A stretch of DNA of 64,000 bases from Pipra filicauda (taxonomy: Eukaryota > Chordata > Aves > Passeriformes > Pipridae): the NCBI RefSeq assembly GCF_003945595.2, contig NW_024104754.1, positions 6,471,241 to 6,535,240 of the forward strand. The letters run 5' to 3'. Under the pieces are notes generated by a model. The model was given only the letters and a program-made list of their open reading frames with translations, had not been told where the DNA came from and did not search any database. Numbering within the stretch: the first letter of the stretch is position 1; each line of letters opens with the position of its first letter. Below, one piece after another: positions 1 to 11,624 of the stretch. Both the position numbers and the translations under genes were made by a program.

Positions 1-3000
1 AAGAGCAGGTTTGCAAATCACTTTGTTCTAAACACAGGTGCACAGAGTGTCTGTATGTGCAGAACTCCACCAAAAGGATTAGAGTCAGAAACAACAAACA
101 GTGATTTTACCACAAACATGAGGTGTGCCTCTACCTGTCACAGTAGGTCTGGAAGGCAAGAGTATTAACAGTTCTGGAACTAAATCAAGGTGTTCACATT
201 ACAAAACAGGAGAGAAATCTTGATGTTTTGCAGGTGTTAGTCTGTAAATTACCATTCTCCCAATCACTCAGGTTAATGGATTTTCAAGTAGCACTACCTG
301 ACCTGAATTGTGCCCTGTATAAGGCACCATGGGTGTGCTGCCTTTAGTTGTGCTGAGCTTCACTTTTGACACCTGAGACAGCAAAAGGCAATAGGAAAAG
401 TAAAAGTGCAATAAAACAGACAGAGAGGGAGAAGAAGGCATAACAGAATAACTATCCCTGAATGGCAAGACCTTGGAGAATCTTCAATTTGTCCCTTAAA
501 GCAGACACAGTGACCATGAATTTCGATGCTTGTTGTAGCATCCCATTTGAAATAATGTGTTTAAAATCTAACAAACAAACTAAGGCATAATGATCTTCAC
601 TGCCCAACTGTGAACAATGTGAACAGATGAATAAAGTATGCTTTGGGCAAAGAGCAATCTTTCAAAATATGAAGTGGATGGATTATCTGCACTTTGTGAA
701 ACATTTTTTTTTAAATCTTAGATATATTTGAAAGAGGGAGTTTTCCTCATACCCATTGAAGGCAGTTATTTTCACAGTGAGCAAATTAAACACTCACAAC
801 AGGGAAAAGACTATTGTGCATCTGAGAAGGGGAAGCCCCTCCCATCTCCACAGAATCAAATAAAATTTCCACATCCAGAAACATATTTAGTCATACTTTG
901 TTTACAGAAGAACCTTGAAAGAGATAATTGTGCTTTTTTTGTCCTTACAACTATGTGACATCCTTCTGTGTATCTTGAGAAATTACTTATTACATACTAG
1001 CAATTTCATATTTGTAACATGCATCTTCATGACTATCTGGAATTCTCAAAAATGCTATAAAAACAATAGTATCTATTTCTGAAGTATCAACTGTGGGGTT
1101 TTTTAGCTATTTTTTTCCTAAGAAAACAAACCTTCGCAACTGAACTGTTTGCCATCTCTTTTCCCATGCTAATTGCCTTTGGACTGGTTAGCAAATTTAG
1201 GTCAAATATGACAAACTCCCAGAAATCTTAGTATGTTTTCAGCTTCAATAAATTGTTGTGAAGTTACTGGCAACTGGTAAATGAGGGAAAAGCAGGCAGA
1301 ACTCACCCATTATTAACCTGTTAGCCACTAGCCAACCGGTGCAACAACCTGGCTGGAGATCCAGCATCAACATCACATCCCTGCTGAGCCAAAGCATGCT
1401 GTGTTCTGCCCTGCCTGCCGAGGGGGATGAGCCAAGGGTGACAAGGTGGGAGAGAGCTGCTGCAGAAGGGGAAGGACATGCTGGACACGTCCTGGCACTT
1501 GCAGCAACCTGCCCACATGAACGTCTTAATGGGTCACCAAAGCACTGCCTCTGAAATAACTGTTCGGAGACTTATCTCCCTAAACCAGCATGTCCCATGT
1601 AAATTACAATTCTTTCAACACAGTTGTTTCCTTTCTTGCCACACAGCCTAACATTTTCCACTGCCAATCTGAATTATTAGTTATGTAAGTTCCCTGAGCC
1701 AAACCTGTACTGTAGTTTCACTGAAGGTAGATTTGTCACCAATTCACTCAGAATTTTTTTAACATGGTTTCAAATGATACCTTTACATGGTTCATTTCAT
1801 TTGGATTCTTTGGAAGTTTTAGGGCGATCCATTTACCTGTGTTATGCATGAGGTAATGAAATATACCCTTTCTTGGATTTGTGCACAAAAAGGAATTTGA
1901 ATTAATGAAATCTTGATACATGGATGGCCCTCAAGAGGAAGTATTATGAACATTTTAATTTTAAAATGGCTTTTATCAAACAACATAAAAATTCTTGGGG
2001 ATTATTTAAATGAGTGATTACCAGCAGCACTACAGACTTAATAAGAGCAACAGTGACCCCATGGTGATAAACTTCAAACTTTTGCCCAAAGGCTCACTGA
2101 GCGTAGCAGCAGGATTTTTACACTGAACCCAAAACTCGAGGAAACAGGAACATTACCATTCTCACAGCAGTACTCTCACCTCTGTCGGATACCTGCTAGC
2201 AAGTACCTCATCTTGTGCATCTATCCCACTCCTGCAGAAAGGATGCACCCTGTACCCATGCACAAGCCATCTGCTGAGGGACATACACCAGGTGTTGCAC
2301 TCATGCAGTAGAAAAACTTGGATCACAATTTAGCAAGCTACATTCCTGGACTGAGTACTATTAGAATCAGACAATTTCCAAGCCAGCAGGCACTGCAGAA
2401 AAGTTATGAACCCCAAAGAATTTAGCCATGTCAGCTTTCACATTGTCACACGTGCTTTCTTATCTCAAAATGTGATGTTTTATCTTAGTTTTAGTTTTTT
2501 ATCTGAAGCACCAGTGCCAGGTGTAGTGACGCATGGATTTAGTTTTAGTTTTAAAAAGCTTGCTTCTCTAGCTTGAACCTGGGGTCTGGGGAAGGTTCAG
2601 ACTTGACAGAAGACAGCTTCTCAGTGTCCTGCCAATGTAATTCCTCGTGTAGCTACTACAGTTAATGACATCAAGGCTGTTCTCAAACCTGGAGATTCCT
2701 TTGAACCTGACAACAAACCAACTTAAGTGGAACTTTTGCCGTGTTTGGAAATCTTCCCCAGGAAGTACGCCAGTCAACTACCACAAGAACAGAAAACTAA
2801 CCAAAGCCCAACAGACCTGAGCCCCAGGCTCGGTGAGTTAAAATCTTTTGTAACTCTTTACCAGCAAGAGTAGATACCAAGTTCACAGCTGCTGTCAACG
2901 TCAGTACTTTTGTTTTGACTGTGTCTGAGGTTACTGTTTCCATTTCCACCTAAGTTAACAAAACTTTTGAGTAAAAGGTTTGAGTGAAAAGTACGACTGA

Positions 3001-3422
3001 AGTACTTCAAAACAGATATATCTGCCTTCAGGCCTCAGTTATTCGCATCTTTACAATGGGGAGATGTGGCTACCTAACTGGAGAAATATCGTAGTGAAAG
3101 AATTTCATTCAACTTGTTAACAGCTTATCATTTTATTTTGCCTTCATTCAACATTAGTTAATACGACTCTATGAGAAGGGCTGTATCATGCCTTCAAAGA
3201 ACAGAGGGCTTCTGTGCACACAAATAAGAGCAAGAACAGAAAGTTCCAAGGCTGAATTCCCTGAAAAAACAATCCTGAAAAAACAATTATATAGAAGTGT
3301 AAATCAATAATGTAAGATAAAAAAGAGAAGAAATGCACTCAGGACAGAGGTGGAAGAGGTATATCACTCTGTGTCGTACAACTGGTTCAGTGCTGGTTCT
3401 CAAACTAAAGTCTTCTTGTTAC
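1..3422 (-). other. RAPH1: RAPH1 intron downstream of coding exon 12 (partial)
   Basis: I find no coding exon here. I looked for the expected continuation of lamellipodin (ARMESMN, then proline runs) and saw neither it nor the CCN-rich composition it would give. Region 1290-1560 is more GC-rich than its surroundings and has overlapping short open frames on both strands, but no recognisable domain. Otherwise it is AT-rich unique sequence. Confidence 0.7.
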
Positions 3423-3565
3423 CTTGCTGGATTCCTCCAGTTGAGTGCCTCGTTTCCAGGCCTCGGAGAACATGGAGCTGACAATACTTTGGGAACGGAC
3501 ATGTCCAGCTGGCTGGGTGTCAGAAACTCCACTGTCAGACTGATTAGAATGATTTGATTGAGATT
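3423..3565 (-). CDS. RAPH1: RAPH1 coding exon 12 (residues 549-596), last one in window
   Basis: This 143-bp exon starts after a long T-run and CTGAACAG and ends at AAG|GTAACA. It encodes ESQSNHSNQSDSGVSDTQPA, then GHVRSQSIVSSMFSEAWKRG and TQLEESSK. It is polar and Ser-rich, with SDSGVSD (558-564) and RSQS (573-576) resembling kinase and 14-3-3-type recognition sites (inference). In the complete protein it is followed by the proline-rich region beginning ARMESMN, which I could not find between 1 and 3422. Reading through the donor gives five more codons and a stop, so intron retention would yield a protein ending just after the RA-PH module. Confidence 0.96.
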
Positions 3566-5177
3566 CTGTTCAGAAAAAAAAAAAAAATTAAGAAACAATT
3601 AGCATATGTTTCTGAATATAAGAGTAAAGTCAGCATGCTTATAATGCAAGTCTGTGTGACACTTATTGGTCACTGTTGTTAAACAATGTCCACCAAAGGA
3701 CATTGCTCCCAGTAACTACTGCATACACTCTAGCTCACATTTAAGCCACTACTGTCTGGAAAATAAAACAGTGCAATAGATCCCTGGTATCAATCAAACC
3801 TGAAGCTACACAAAGATGGCAGCATGGCAGATACACTCCAAAGTAAAAACACACTGCAGTTGTATGGGTTCTGAAACACCCAGCAGCTCCTGCACTTCAG
3901 GAAAAGCCATATTTTATGCAGTGCATGCAGCCTGCTCTCTCCAGCATTCCTCCCCAGCACAACCTTAGAAACAAACACTGGACACAGGCCAAGGACAGGC
4001 AAATTACACTAGCCAAGGCACGAGACTGCTTCCAACAACCCATTCCTCAGCAGAAGAGAAGAAATGATGGGCTTCCTGCAACTACCCAACACTGATGATG
4101 CTCTGGGCCCACAGGATATCTTGAAAAGACAGCAGCCACTGCCAGACCATTTTATTCAGCCTGGTACCTGCTTTCTGTGTAATCCTAAACTGTCCTAGGA
4201 AAAAAAGAGCATCTAGGCACAGGTTGGAATGCAGCTCTGGCAGAGCACTCATGGCTGACGGCTGTGGCTCAGCTCCCTACAAAAGACACTTGAACAGAAG
4301 AACACCCAACTTGGATGGAGAAATTGTCAATAACCAAGAACTTACTGCTACACCTGGCAAGCTACACCACACAGCCAAAAAGATGCCTTCCCAGTCAGGC
4401 TGAACTTGCTCATCTCATTCTCACAGCCTACTTTCTGAACCTGTCCAATTCAGTAGCATTACTTCCTGACCTGTGTCTGCAGTGGACAAAACACTCTCAC
4501 ACTCTACCGCACATTGTCAATAATTAATCCAGCCCCTGAGGGTTCAGAACAACCTGGCAAAGCATCAGTCACCTCTGAACAGTGAAATGACACTATATAA
4601 ACCATTCATCAATTTTTAAACTGTTATGTCCTCCAAAAAGTCAGTCCCAGTGCTGCTGAGAGGTAAACAGGAGCACATTACTGCAGACAGGTACAGAAAC
4701 AGTATTTTTAAAGCTTGTCTCTAAAGAAACTGTTTGGATTTTTGCCTTTGGAGAGGGACTATCTCTCATTTTCCAATCTCAAATATTTCAGTCAACAAAA
4801 GCAGCTTAAAAGCTACAGATGCCCATTCTATGCATCATTATAACACAAATTTGATTTTTCCAATAGATGAAACATAGAGGAATTGGGAATTCAAAATTAT
4901 ATTTCCTCTTCTCAGTATCAGAATACTCTTCTTTGGAGGTGAACAAGAAAGTACTATGTGTTTCAAATACATACACCACTGCAAGTAATATAACAATAGA
5001 ACTATTTACGTGTTTTTATGTTAAACATAAAGTCAGTGGTTTAGACTAAACACAGCATAAAAGACTTCGGAGAAACAGTCCATTTCCTGCAGTGGTCTCT
5101 CTTTTGAAGTGTCCAGACAGCAGATGATAGAAAAGGTAATTAAAATCTTTGTATTAGGAGATAGATCACATTATTAC
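3566..5177 (-). other. RAPH1: RAPH1 intron 11-12
   Basis: This is a 1612-bp intron. The acceptor side carries an A-run on the plus strand (3576-3588), which is the polypyrimidine tract of exon 12. Region 3960-4300 is mildly GC-richer, with no recognisable repeat or domain. Nothing else is supported. Confidence 0.85.
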
Positions 5178-5298
5178 CTGGCAGACTAGATGAGCTGGAA
5201 CCTGACTTGATACTGGAGCTAGACAAGGAAGTCCAGTCATATGCCGATTCTGTTCTCTTCAGTGCTTCCTGATAGTTCATGTATAGTTGCTTCCCATA
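5178..5298 (-). CDS. RAPH1: RAPH1 coding exon 11 (residues 509-549, post-PH Ser-rich)
   Basis: This 121-bp exon begins after TTGCTTAG and ends at CCAG|GTAATA. It encodes YGKQLYMNYQEALKRTESAY, then DWTSLSSSSIKSGSSSSSLP, plus the first base of Glu549. The first 20 residues extend the PH C-terminal helix; the remainder is a low-complexity serine stretch opening the disordered tail. Tyrosines at 509, 514, 517 and 528 sit in a region where MRL proteins can be phosphorylated by tyrosine kinases (general family knowledge; no site is proven here). The 586-bp intron upstream of it is the shortest in the window. Confidence 0.96.
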
Positions 5299-5884
5299 CT
5301 AAGCAAAACGACAAACAAATTTAACAACTGTATATAGTCTGTGTACCCTTTTCAGACTGTTGAGCTCCACCTCTGGCTTCTCTATTTCACACTTTTTTGC
5401 TTCCAGAAAGCAACAACAGGCTCTCTGTTAAAGGAGCTCAGGCAATATTTTAGGGTTTTTTAATTAGTGAATTGTTGAGAGAAAGAAAAACAGTTTATTT
5501 ATGCTGGAAGAGATAGCATCAAGCAAGAAATGGTCCAGTGAATAAACTAAGCCAAGCTGGGGACCTTAGAAAACAACTCTGTTTTCTAAAATCTGTAAGG
5601 GAGCTGGCTAAAATCTATCCAGGATGCATGGCAGTTAGAACTTTGCCATGTGACAGGGGTGCAGCAGAAACAAGAAGAAAGGGCCCAATTGCTGAATTAT
5701 TATAACAACAAAGCCTAATAATTTTTGCTAGGGAATGAAATACGTAAGAAGACTGTACAGTTCATGTTCAGAATAGTCAAACAGAGGGAAGTTAGATTTA
5801 ACATGTATTTTGCTAAGTAACTGTAAATAGTTTTAAACAGGTGATGACAACTGATGACAAAGTGCACGACTGCCTAGAGGTTAC
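5299..5884 (-). other. RAPH1: RAPH1 intron 10-11
   Basis: This 586-bp intron is the shortest in the window. It joins the last PH exon to the post-PH exon. I see no feature beyond its splice sites. Confidence 0.85.
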
Positions 5885-5983
5885 CTTAGCAATGCGGATG
5901 CCATTGATCCACTGGTGTAGAGTTCTTACATCATCGCAGCAAAGATACTTGATATACTGGGATTTCTTCTGGATCTGAGGGTG
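5885..5983 (-). CDS. RAPH1: RAPH1 coding exon 10 (residues 476-508, PH domain end)
   Basis: This 99-bp, 33-codon exon encodes HPQIQKKSQYIKYLCCDD, then VRTLHQWINGIRIAK. It has acceptor TTCCTGCAG and donor AAG|GTAACC. It contains the last strands (YIKYLCCD, 485-492) and the C-terminal helix of the PH domain with the near-invariant tryptophan at W500 (TLHQWINGIRIAK). The domain therefore ends at about residue 508, at the exon boundary. The phase 0 ends are consistent with neighbouring PH exons 8 and 9. The human protein has a valine where this one has I501, as I recall it. Confidence 0.97.
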
Positions 5984-8702
5984 CTGCAGGAAAATTGTTA
6001 ACACTCATCAATACTTTAATAGCTAGGAATGCAAGGAAAGCTGTTGAGGTCTATACAGACAAACAATGTTGGAAGCTCTTCAACAGAAGTCTGCATTTGA
6101 ACCCAGTTAAAAATGTTTCAGACTATCTCAGGAGGTGAATTTCAGTGAGGATTGCTTCACACAGGGATTGGCAGTGTGTCCAGTGTGCACCGATTTCAGG
6201 TTTGAAACACTAAGAAAGGGTAAGTCTTCCATTATTTTAGGGCTTTAGTACTGTCTACCTACCACCAGCCTTCTGTACCTCTGAACTAACCCACTGCCTG
6301 AGGGAGACAACTAACATTTCACCTTTTTGTCACATCAAAAAAAAAAAACCTAGAAGGAAACAAACACTCCCTAAATGACATGCTGTTAAGCATAATTCCA
6401 TTTTCAGTTTGTAGAGCCTTCCAGGTTCCTGCTGTACTGATACAGGGCTATCATCTAAAACACTTGCTGCTCCCACATGCATGTATAAAAAAGAAAACAT
6501 GCTGTATTTATAAATTCAGAAGTCAAGAAACAAATGCATATTTTTCAGAAGTCAGACACTGCAAATCATTCTGGGTGGATTGATTATTCAGTTGCTTCCT
6601 GTCCATGCTGTAGAAGTTACATGTCTCTCAGCTGTTGGGGCAACTCTTAATACTCAGGTTCTTATCATTTCCTCTGTTAGCTTACAGTTCAGTGACACAG
6701 TTTTGCTAGATGATTGTAGGTATTTACATTTTACTGAAGACTCTCAGAAACATATCAGAGGACTTTTCGTCTCTTTTCAGAGTATTTTATCCTGTTGTCT
6801 CTCAACACAATTATTTCAGTATGAACAGAACATGTTTATCTCCATAAATAGAATATATATAACAGACCTCCTTATGCTATTAGATAATCGCTTTCATTTT
6901 TCACTTCTAGCCTCCTTCACATACAGGTTGTGTAATGAGTCTATATAAGCACAATTACTTTGCTAACAAAACACCTTCTTCCTGGACTTGTTTAAAAATT
7001 TGGTTGTATAGAAATAAGAGAATCTCTCAAAAATCTGTCATTTAGGACCAAAGAGTTATTATCAAATACTAGCACACAAATGCTATATTTAACAATATAA
7101 GCACAGCACCTGGCTTGAGCAGAGTAAGTTTTGATATAAACAAAGGAAGTGAACACAAAGACAAATCCAGTCTGGACCTCAGTGAGAATTGGATCTTCAG
7201 TTTGTATTTGCCATTCACCTCTCCCCAAACATGTCCGTGTTCATGTTTTGGGAGATACTGCCCAGTGTAGTGAATCTTTGCAGCACAAACCTGTATTTCT
7301 AGTAAAAAAAATGTGTGTGATTTTTATACATTGATACTAATATAAAACATTGATGTAACATTATAATAATTGAGGAAGGCAGAACTCAATCCTGCTTAAT
7401 AATTTGGTGATTCATCAGTTCCACACTGAAAATACAGCTTCACTTTGTGTAAGTTATCCAACTACCCCATTAATTTACTTTAAGGGACAATTTCGACATA
7501 TTAATGAAGACATGAAAATGTTACCATCAAATTTTATGCTCAGAATGGCAATACTTTTTTTAAAAAAAAAAATCTACTTAAGTCTGTTTTACTCTGTGAG
7601 GTCAACAAGTCTGAAAAAATAATTCACTATCAACCAGTCCAAATGATATGGACAGAAAGTGACAGGTAAGCAGAAGAAATCAATTGACTTCAAGCAATTT
7701 ATAAATAGTTACAAACACTGACATTTTTGGCTGCATTCAATTAACTGCATCAATGACCTATAAGAAAATACTTCTAGTTTCAGCTGTGTGCTTTCTCCAT
7801 GAATATCATGTCCCATATTTAATATTCAGTGTCTACCATAGAGTGGGCTCAAATGCATGTTGCCCTGTCTATTTGAAGATGAAATCCTTTTTCAGGCAGT
7901 GGACAGCTACACACTCCAGATATATTAACCAGTCTAATGTACTGACATCTACACCACCGCATGAGCTACACATCAGGGAGGGGAAAAGTGCAACTATAAC
8001 CATCTCTTGCTACTGGCACCATTTTCAAATCCATGATGACACTTTACTTGCTGTGAACACAGTGTTTTAAAATAGCTTTGTACCCAGTTATCTTGCAGGA
8101 ACTGACACCATTCTGAGCACTGCGTGGGAGTCAAGAGAAACCGGGAGATGTGTCAATGCAATTAACCCTGACGTACTCAAGTTATTATTCTCATAGTTTA
8201 AGATCAGGTCACCAGTTTTATAACAGTTTTTAATACTTCTTCTTTCTACCTGTCCTTTACACTCAGAAGCTTCTTCCTTTACAGCATCCCCTTTCCCCCA
8301 GATTGGGCAACAAGGGTAGACTTGAATCTAATATAAATTTCTGCCCAGCTCTGGACCTACACTCTGAGAAGATGGCAACTCCCCAGAGTTAGCATTTCAA
8401 GGATATTATCTCACTGAACCTAAACTGTTGTAAGGTATAGGGTTGCCAAATGGAAAAGAAGAGTTCAGTGTATGTTTTAGAGTACGATGAACAGTTAAAT
8501 AAGACTGGTGCTCATTAGTCTGGAAATAAAACAGTTCAGAGCAATATGAAAACATTTACAAAGTCACAAGGAGCACAGAGGACAGGTGACAACTGTTCAC
8601 TAACTGTTCATGTTGTTTACAAGAACTAGAGGAGAATAAAATGAAAAGCATTCAGAAGAAGTAAAAGTGTATTGAAGGTACACCACGTTGCTGCAGTGTT
8701 AC
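5984..8702 (-). other. RAPH1: RAPH1 intron 9-10
   Basis: This is a 2719-bp AT-rich intron. It has open frames of up to 122 codons at 6580-6948 and 105 codons at 7753-8070 on the plus strand. Neither has a recognisable domain, and their composition is that of intronic DNA, so I do not call genes. Short A-runs occur at about 6338-6348 and 7559-7571. Confidence 0.8.
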
Positions 8703-8813
8703 CTTTAGTACTAAACAGTAGTCTGTGGGTGCTTTGTATTTGTTCCGATAGTCCTGTCCATAGTAAACACTGACATGGTCCAGCTGTAGAAAGCACACAA
8801 GATCCCTTGAGAC
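8703..8813 (-). CDS. RAPH1: RAPH1 coding exon 9 (residues 439-475, PH domain middle)
   Basis: This 111-bp, 37-codon exon lies between acceptor TTTTTCATAG and donor AAG|GTAACA. It encodes VSRDLVCFLQLDHVSVYYGQ, then DYRNKYKAPTDYCLVLK. It supplies the central strands of the PH fold; DYCLVLK (469-475) is a core strand. The tyrosine-rich YYGQDYRNKY stretch (455-464) is characteristic of lamellipodin/RIAM PH domains. The exon is phase 0 on both sides. No start codon occurs in frame within it, so the exon was recognised by family sequence and splice borders. Confidence 0.96.
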
Positions 8814-10027
8814 CTATGAAAAACAAAAATAGTCATTTACAAAATATCTTTAGAAGAAATCCACACACATTGACAAAATCAGCCTAATGTTAAGATCCAA
8901 TACTAATAAAAGGTCTAGCTAAGGTCAAATATTAGTTTCCATCTGATTAGAAAACACCAATACAAGAAGGAGATACAGCCACGCATAAACTCTTGCATCA
9001 GACCTTCATTTTTAACCAGCACATCCTTTTTCAAATTCAGTCTATTTTTTGGGTTTTGTCCGCATTTTGCCTTTTGACATTTTACACTGGGTTACTAATG
9101 TGCAGTCAGAGTAGGTATCAGAAGAAAGTAAATATGATTGGTGGACCAGGAAGTTAAGAGCTGTTGGTTACATTTAATCTCAGTAATAATCGAGTTGTCC
9201 AAATTCCAGTGTGACTGTGAGTAGAATTCTAAAGATGTTTGGCAGTGATTGTAGGGCACAGAATTTCAACAGGCCACTTGCATACAGATTGTTTTAACAC
9301 AGCAAAAGACTGTGGAAAGAACATCTGGCATGTATTCAACTCTAAAGGGAGTTGATGCACTGACAGAGATTTCCTCTTCATTGCCAGCTGTGTGGGAGGT
9401 GGACTTCCTGTCCCGAGAATCAGTTGATGCTGTCGAGATTGATGAATTCATGGACAACTTGAACTCACAGTAGTTCAACCCTGAAGATGTGATATATTTG
9501 TAGCAGCTTTCTATTTACTTCTCATTATCAATACACAGAACAGCAGTGACACTGAAGAAATGGTATTGTAATTATCAGTTTCAAAAAACATAGCACCAAT
9601 TGGTCCAAGAAGAATCCCATTTATATGAATTAACTAAACCCAATGAAATTATTCAGACTGATTGTGGATTTGGTCTGATACTCCACAATTGGCAGCTGCA
9701 GTGCCATTTGGTCCTCCATTTGATTTATGCTTGAGAAAAAGATAGCTTCTTAGGTCCACCAAAAATTTTTCCTCAAGTACTTCTGATCACCTAACCCTAA
9801 ACTCATCAAAAAGCAGACACTTATCTTCTTGTATTTTTAAATTTGGGGTTATATCCTTCACAACAAGTGCTGCCACAGTAATTTACACCATATTTCTATG
9901 ATAAAGTTAGCTTTTTTAATTAAGGATGTGGCACTAGGAAAGGCACAGCTAAGTCAAAATTTAAAGTCTCATATGCACTAGTTACCAGCAACAAACAATT
10001 CAGGGAAATTGCTTTAAAATAGCATAC
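8814..10027 (-). other. RAPH1: RAPH1 intron 8-9
   Basis: This is a 1214-bp intron. It includes a minus-strand open frame at 9266-9478 with a Ser/Thr-rich, protein-like composition that I do not recognise (see findings). The rest is unique AT-rich sequence. Confidence 0.8.
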
Positions 10028-10171
10028 CTTTGCCTTCCCTTTAGGGACATAGTAGATTCCAGAAGCCCGAAGAAGAAAGTAACGTTTTTTCCAAGACTTC
10101 TTACCGTCCTCTTTCAGCCACAGAACTCCCTCAATCTCTGGCACAGTTACAGAACTTCCACAGAAACATTC
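10028..10171 (-). CDS. RAPH1: RAPH1 coding exon 8 (residues 391-438, PH domain first half)
   Basis: This 144-bp, 48-codon exon is bounded by acceptor CGGCAG and donor AAG|GTATGC, phase 0 at both ends. It encodes ECFCGSSVTVPEIEGVLWLK, then EDGKKSWKKRYFLLRASGIY and YVPKGKAK. This is the start of the pleckstrin-homology domain: strand one GVLWLK 405-410, the basic loop KKSWKKR 414-420 and strand two YFLLR 421-425. The basic residues of this loop are the usual phosphoinositide-headgroup ligands. Lamellipodin's PH domain prefers PI(3,4)P2 and brings the protein to lamellipodial membrane (family knowledge). An open frame continues upstream of the acceptor into the intron, so the exon edge is set by homology and the CAG. 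Confidence 0.97.
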
Positions 10172-11558
10172 CTGCCGATAAACACAGTGGTTTGGGAAAC
10201 AGATAGAACATAGAGTGTGCATTGGTTTGTTTTTGATGACTGAAATCCTTTATCTAAGGAATGAGCACATAACAGGCATAGCTCTTTTTTTTCACACAGT
10301 GGTATGAATTACAGACTAATCATAGAAGTAATAAGGTGTTTAGCACCTTAGCATTGGCTCATTGCAACAATGACAAAAAAAAATCATTAGCAGCTACTGA
10401 AAAGATTTTCTAACCACTGCAGATCAGTAATAGAGCCCCCAATGGCTTTACTGGCTTTAAGGTCATGAGGTGACCCTACAGATACAGCCTCATATGTGTA
10501 AGCATCCACAAAACCTAATTGCACATCCATCAGCTACAGCTATAATTCATTCCAGGAGTACTTTGCTGCTACTAACTGCCATCAACACTAGAACTTCTGT
10601 CAAGGTTCTATTTATAAAGAGCTAACAGAGAAAAAAAATGCTTTAAATACACTCCAGATTAATATGCAGCACAGAGACTTGTGAATAAACCTAGAAGATA
10701 GAAAGAATAAGGTAGAATTGCAACTCTGCATGTCATGACTTCAAGCATCTTTTTGATCTCTAGTATACACACAAACCCTTATTAAAATCTGTATTAACAA
10801 TATACTAAGAACACGCGTATGCTACTGATAAGTTAAACTGTATTAAGTTTAATCCAAAATTAAATACTCAAAATATTTACTTTTGTGTGACTATCATAAC
10901 CATTATTCTGGAAATCAAGTGGAACCTATGGCACTTCAGCCATGTCACAAAAACATTCAGTTTTCAGCTTATGAAGGCCATGCTTTCTGTTTGCTTTATT
11001 TGCTCCATGTCCATGGTTCTGCAAACTGCTTAATATGTTTGATATAATTACTTTTCTGTCACTCATTTTTAAAAATTCAATATTTGGTTTTTATTTTAAA
11101 TGTAATTGAAACAATTCTTAACTACTTTGTTTACTAACAAAATTTAAAATATTAACTTAGACCAGTCACTAAAACCAGAGCTATAGAATTCTGTAGAAAA
11201 TAAGAATTTGGAAAATACTATAAAAAAAAAAATCTCTACCACCAGAGGTCAAAAACCCCAGGTGACAGTTCAACAAATGTCAACAGGTTTTAGCCCTAGT
11301 TACAGGCAACCTCATTTTGATTATCACTGTGTATGGTATTTTGGATACTAAACTAAATATAGAAACTTTATATTAACTGATTGCATCTGAAACAGTGAAC
11401 ACAAAACCAGCCATTTATCTCAAATATAACACATTCCATTCACAGTCTTCCACAATTACATTCAGCTCCGTCCATCAATTCCAATCACCACAACCTTCTG
11501 GAGTTTAGCTTCAAGCTCCAAAATGACCAGTATGTCCTTTTTGGTTTGGCATGCCTAC
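10172..11558 (-). other. RAPH1: RAPH1 intron 7-8
   Basis: This is a 1387-bp intron, AT-rich, especially 10780-11250. No gene, repeat family or structured element is recognised. Confidence 0.85.
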
Positions 11559-11624
11559 CTCTAGCAGCACCTCTTTATTTCTGTCTGCCATCTCAGAGGT
11601 TTCTTTCTTCCCCAGAAGATAGTT
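11559..11624 (-). CDS. RAPH1: RAPH1 coding exon 7 (residues 369-390, RA-PH linker)
   Basis: This 66-bp microexon-like coding exon encodes NYLLGKKETSEMADRNKEVL followed by LE. It lies between acceptor TTACAG and donor GAG|GTAGGC, phase 0 at both ends. It forms the helical linker joining the RA and PH domains. Its identity is clear from the lamellipodin sequence (human form has ETAEMADRNKEVLLE). Both flanks have good borders, and it sits between exons 6 and 8 in the expected order. Skipping would be in frame and remove 22 residues. Confidence 0.96.

Noticed and set aside
1290..1560. GC-richer patch with overlapping frames on both strands, considered as a possible RAPH1 proline-rich exon
   Set aside because: The minus frame is not proline-rich in the lamellipodin manner and lacks the ARMESMN start; no fitting acceptor-donor pair was found.
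3370..3420. GGTTCAGTGCTGGTTCTCAA resembling the terminal repeat of hAT-type DNA transposons
   Set aside because: Only about a dozen bases agree, there is no matching second terminus or 8-bp target duplication, and it adjoins an exon donor.
6580..6948. 122-codon plus-strand open frame
   Set aside because: It lies inside the RAPH1 intron, antisense, with Leu/Ser-rich composition expected from AT-rich DNA and no recognisable domain.
7753..8070. 105-codon plus-strand open frame
   Set aside because: No domain or family resemblance, intronic and antisense; judged chance.
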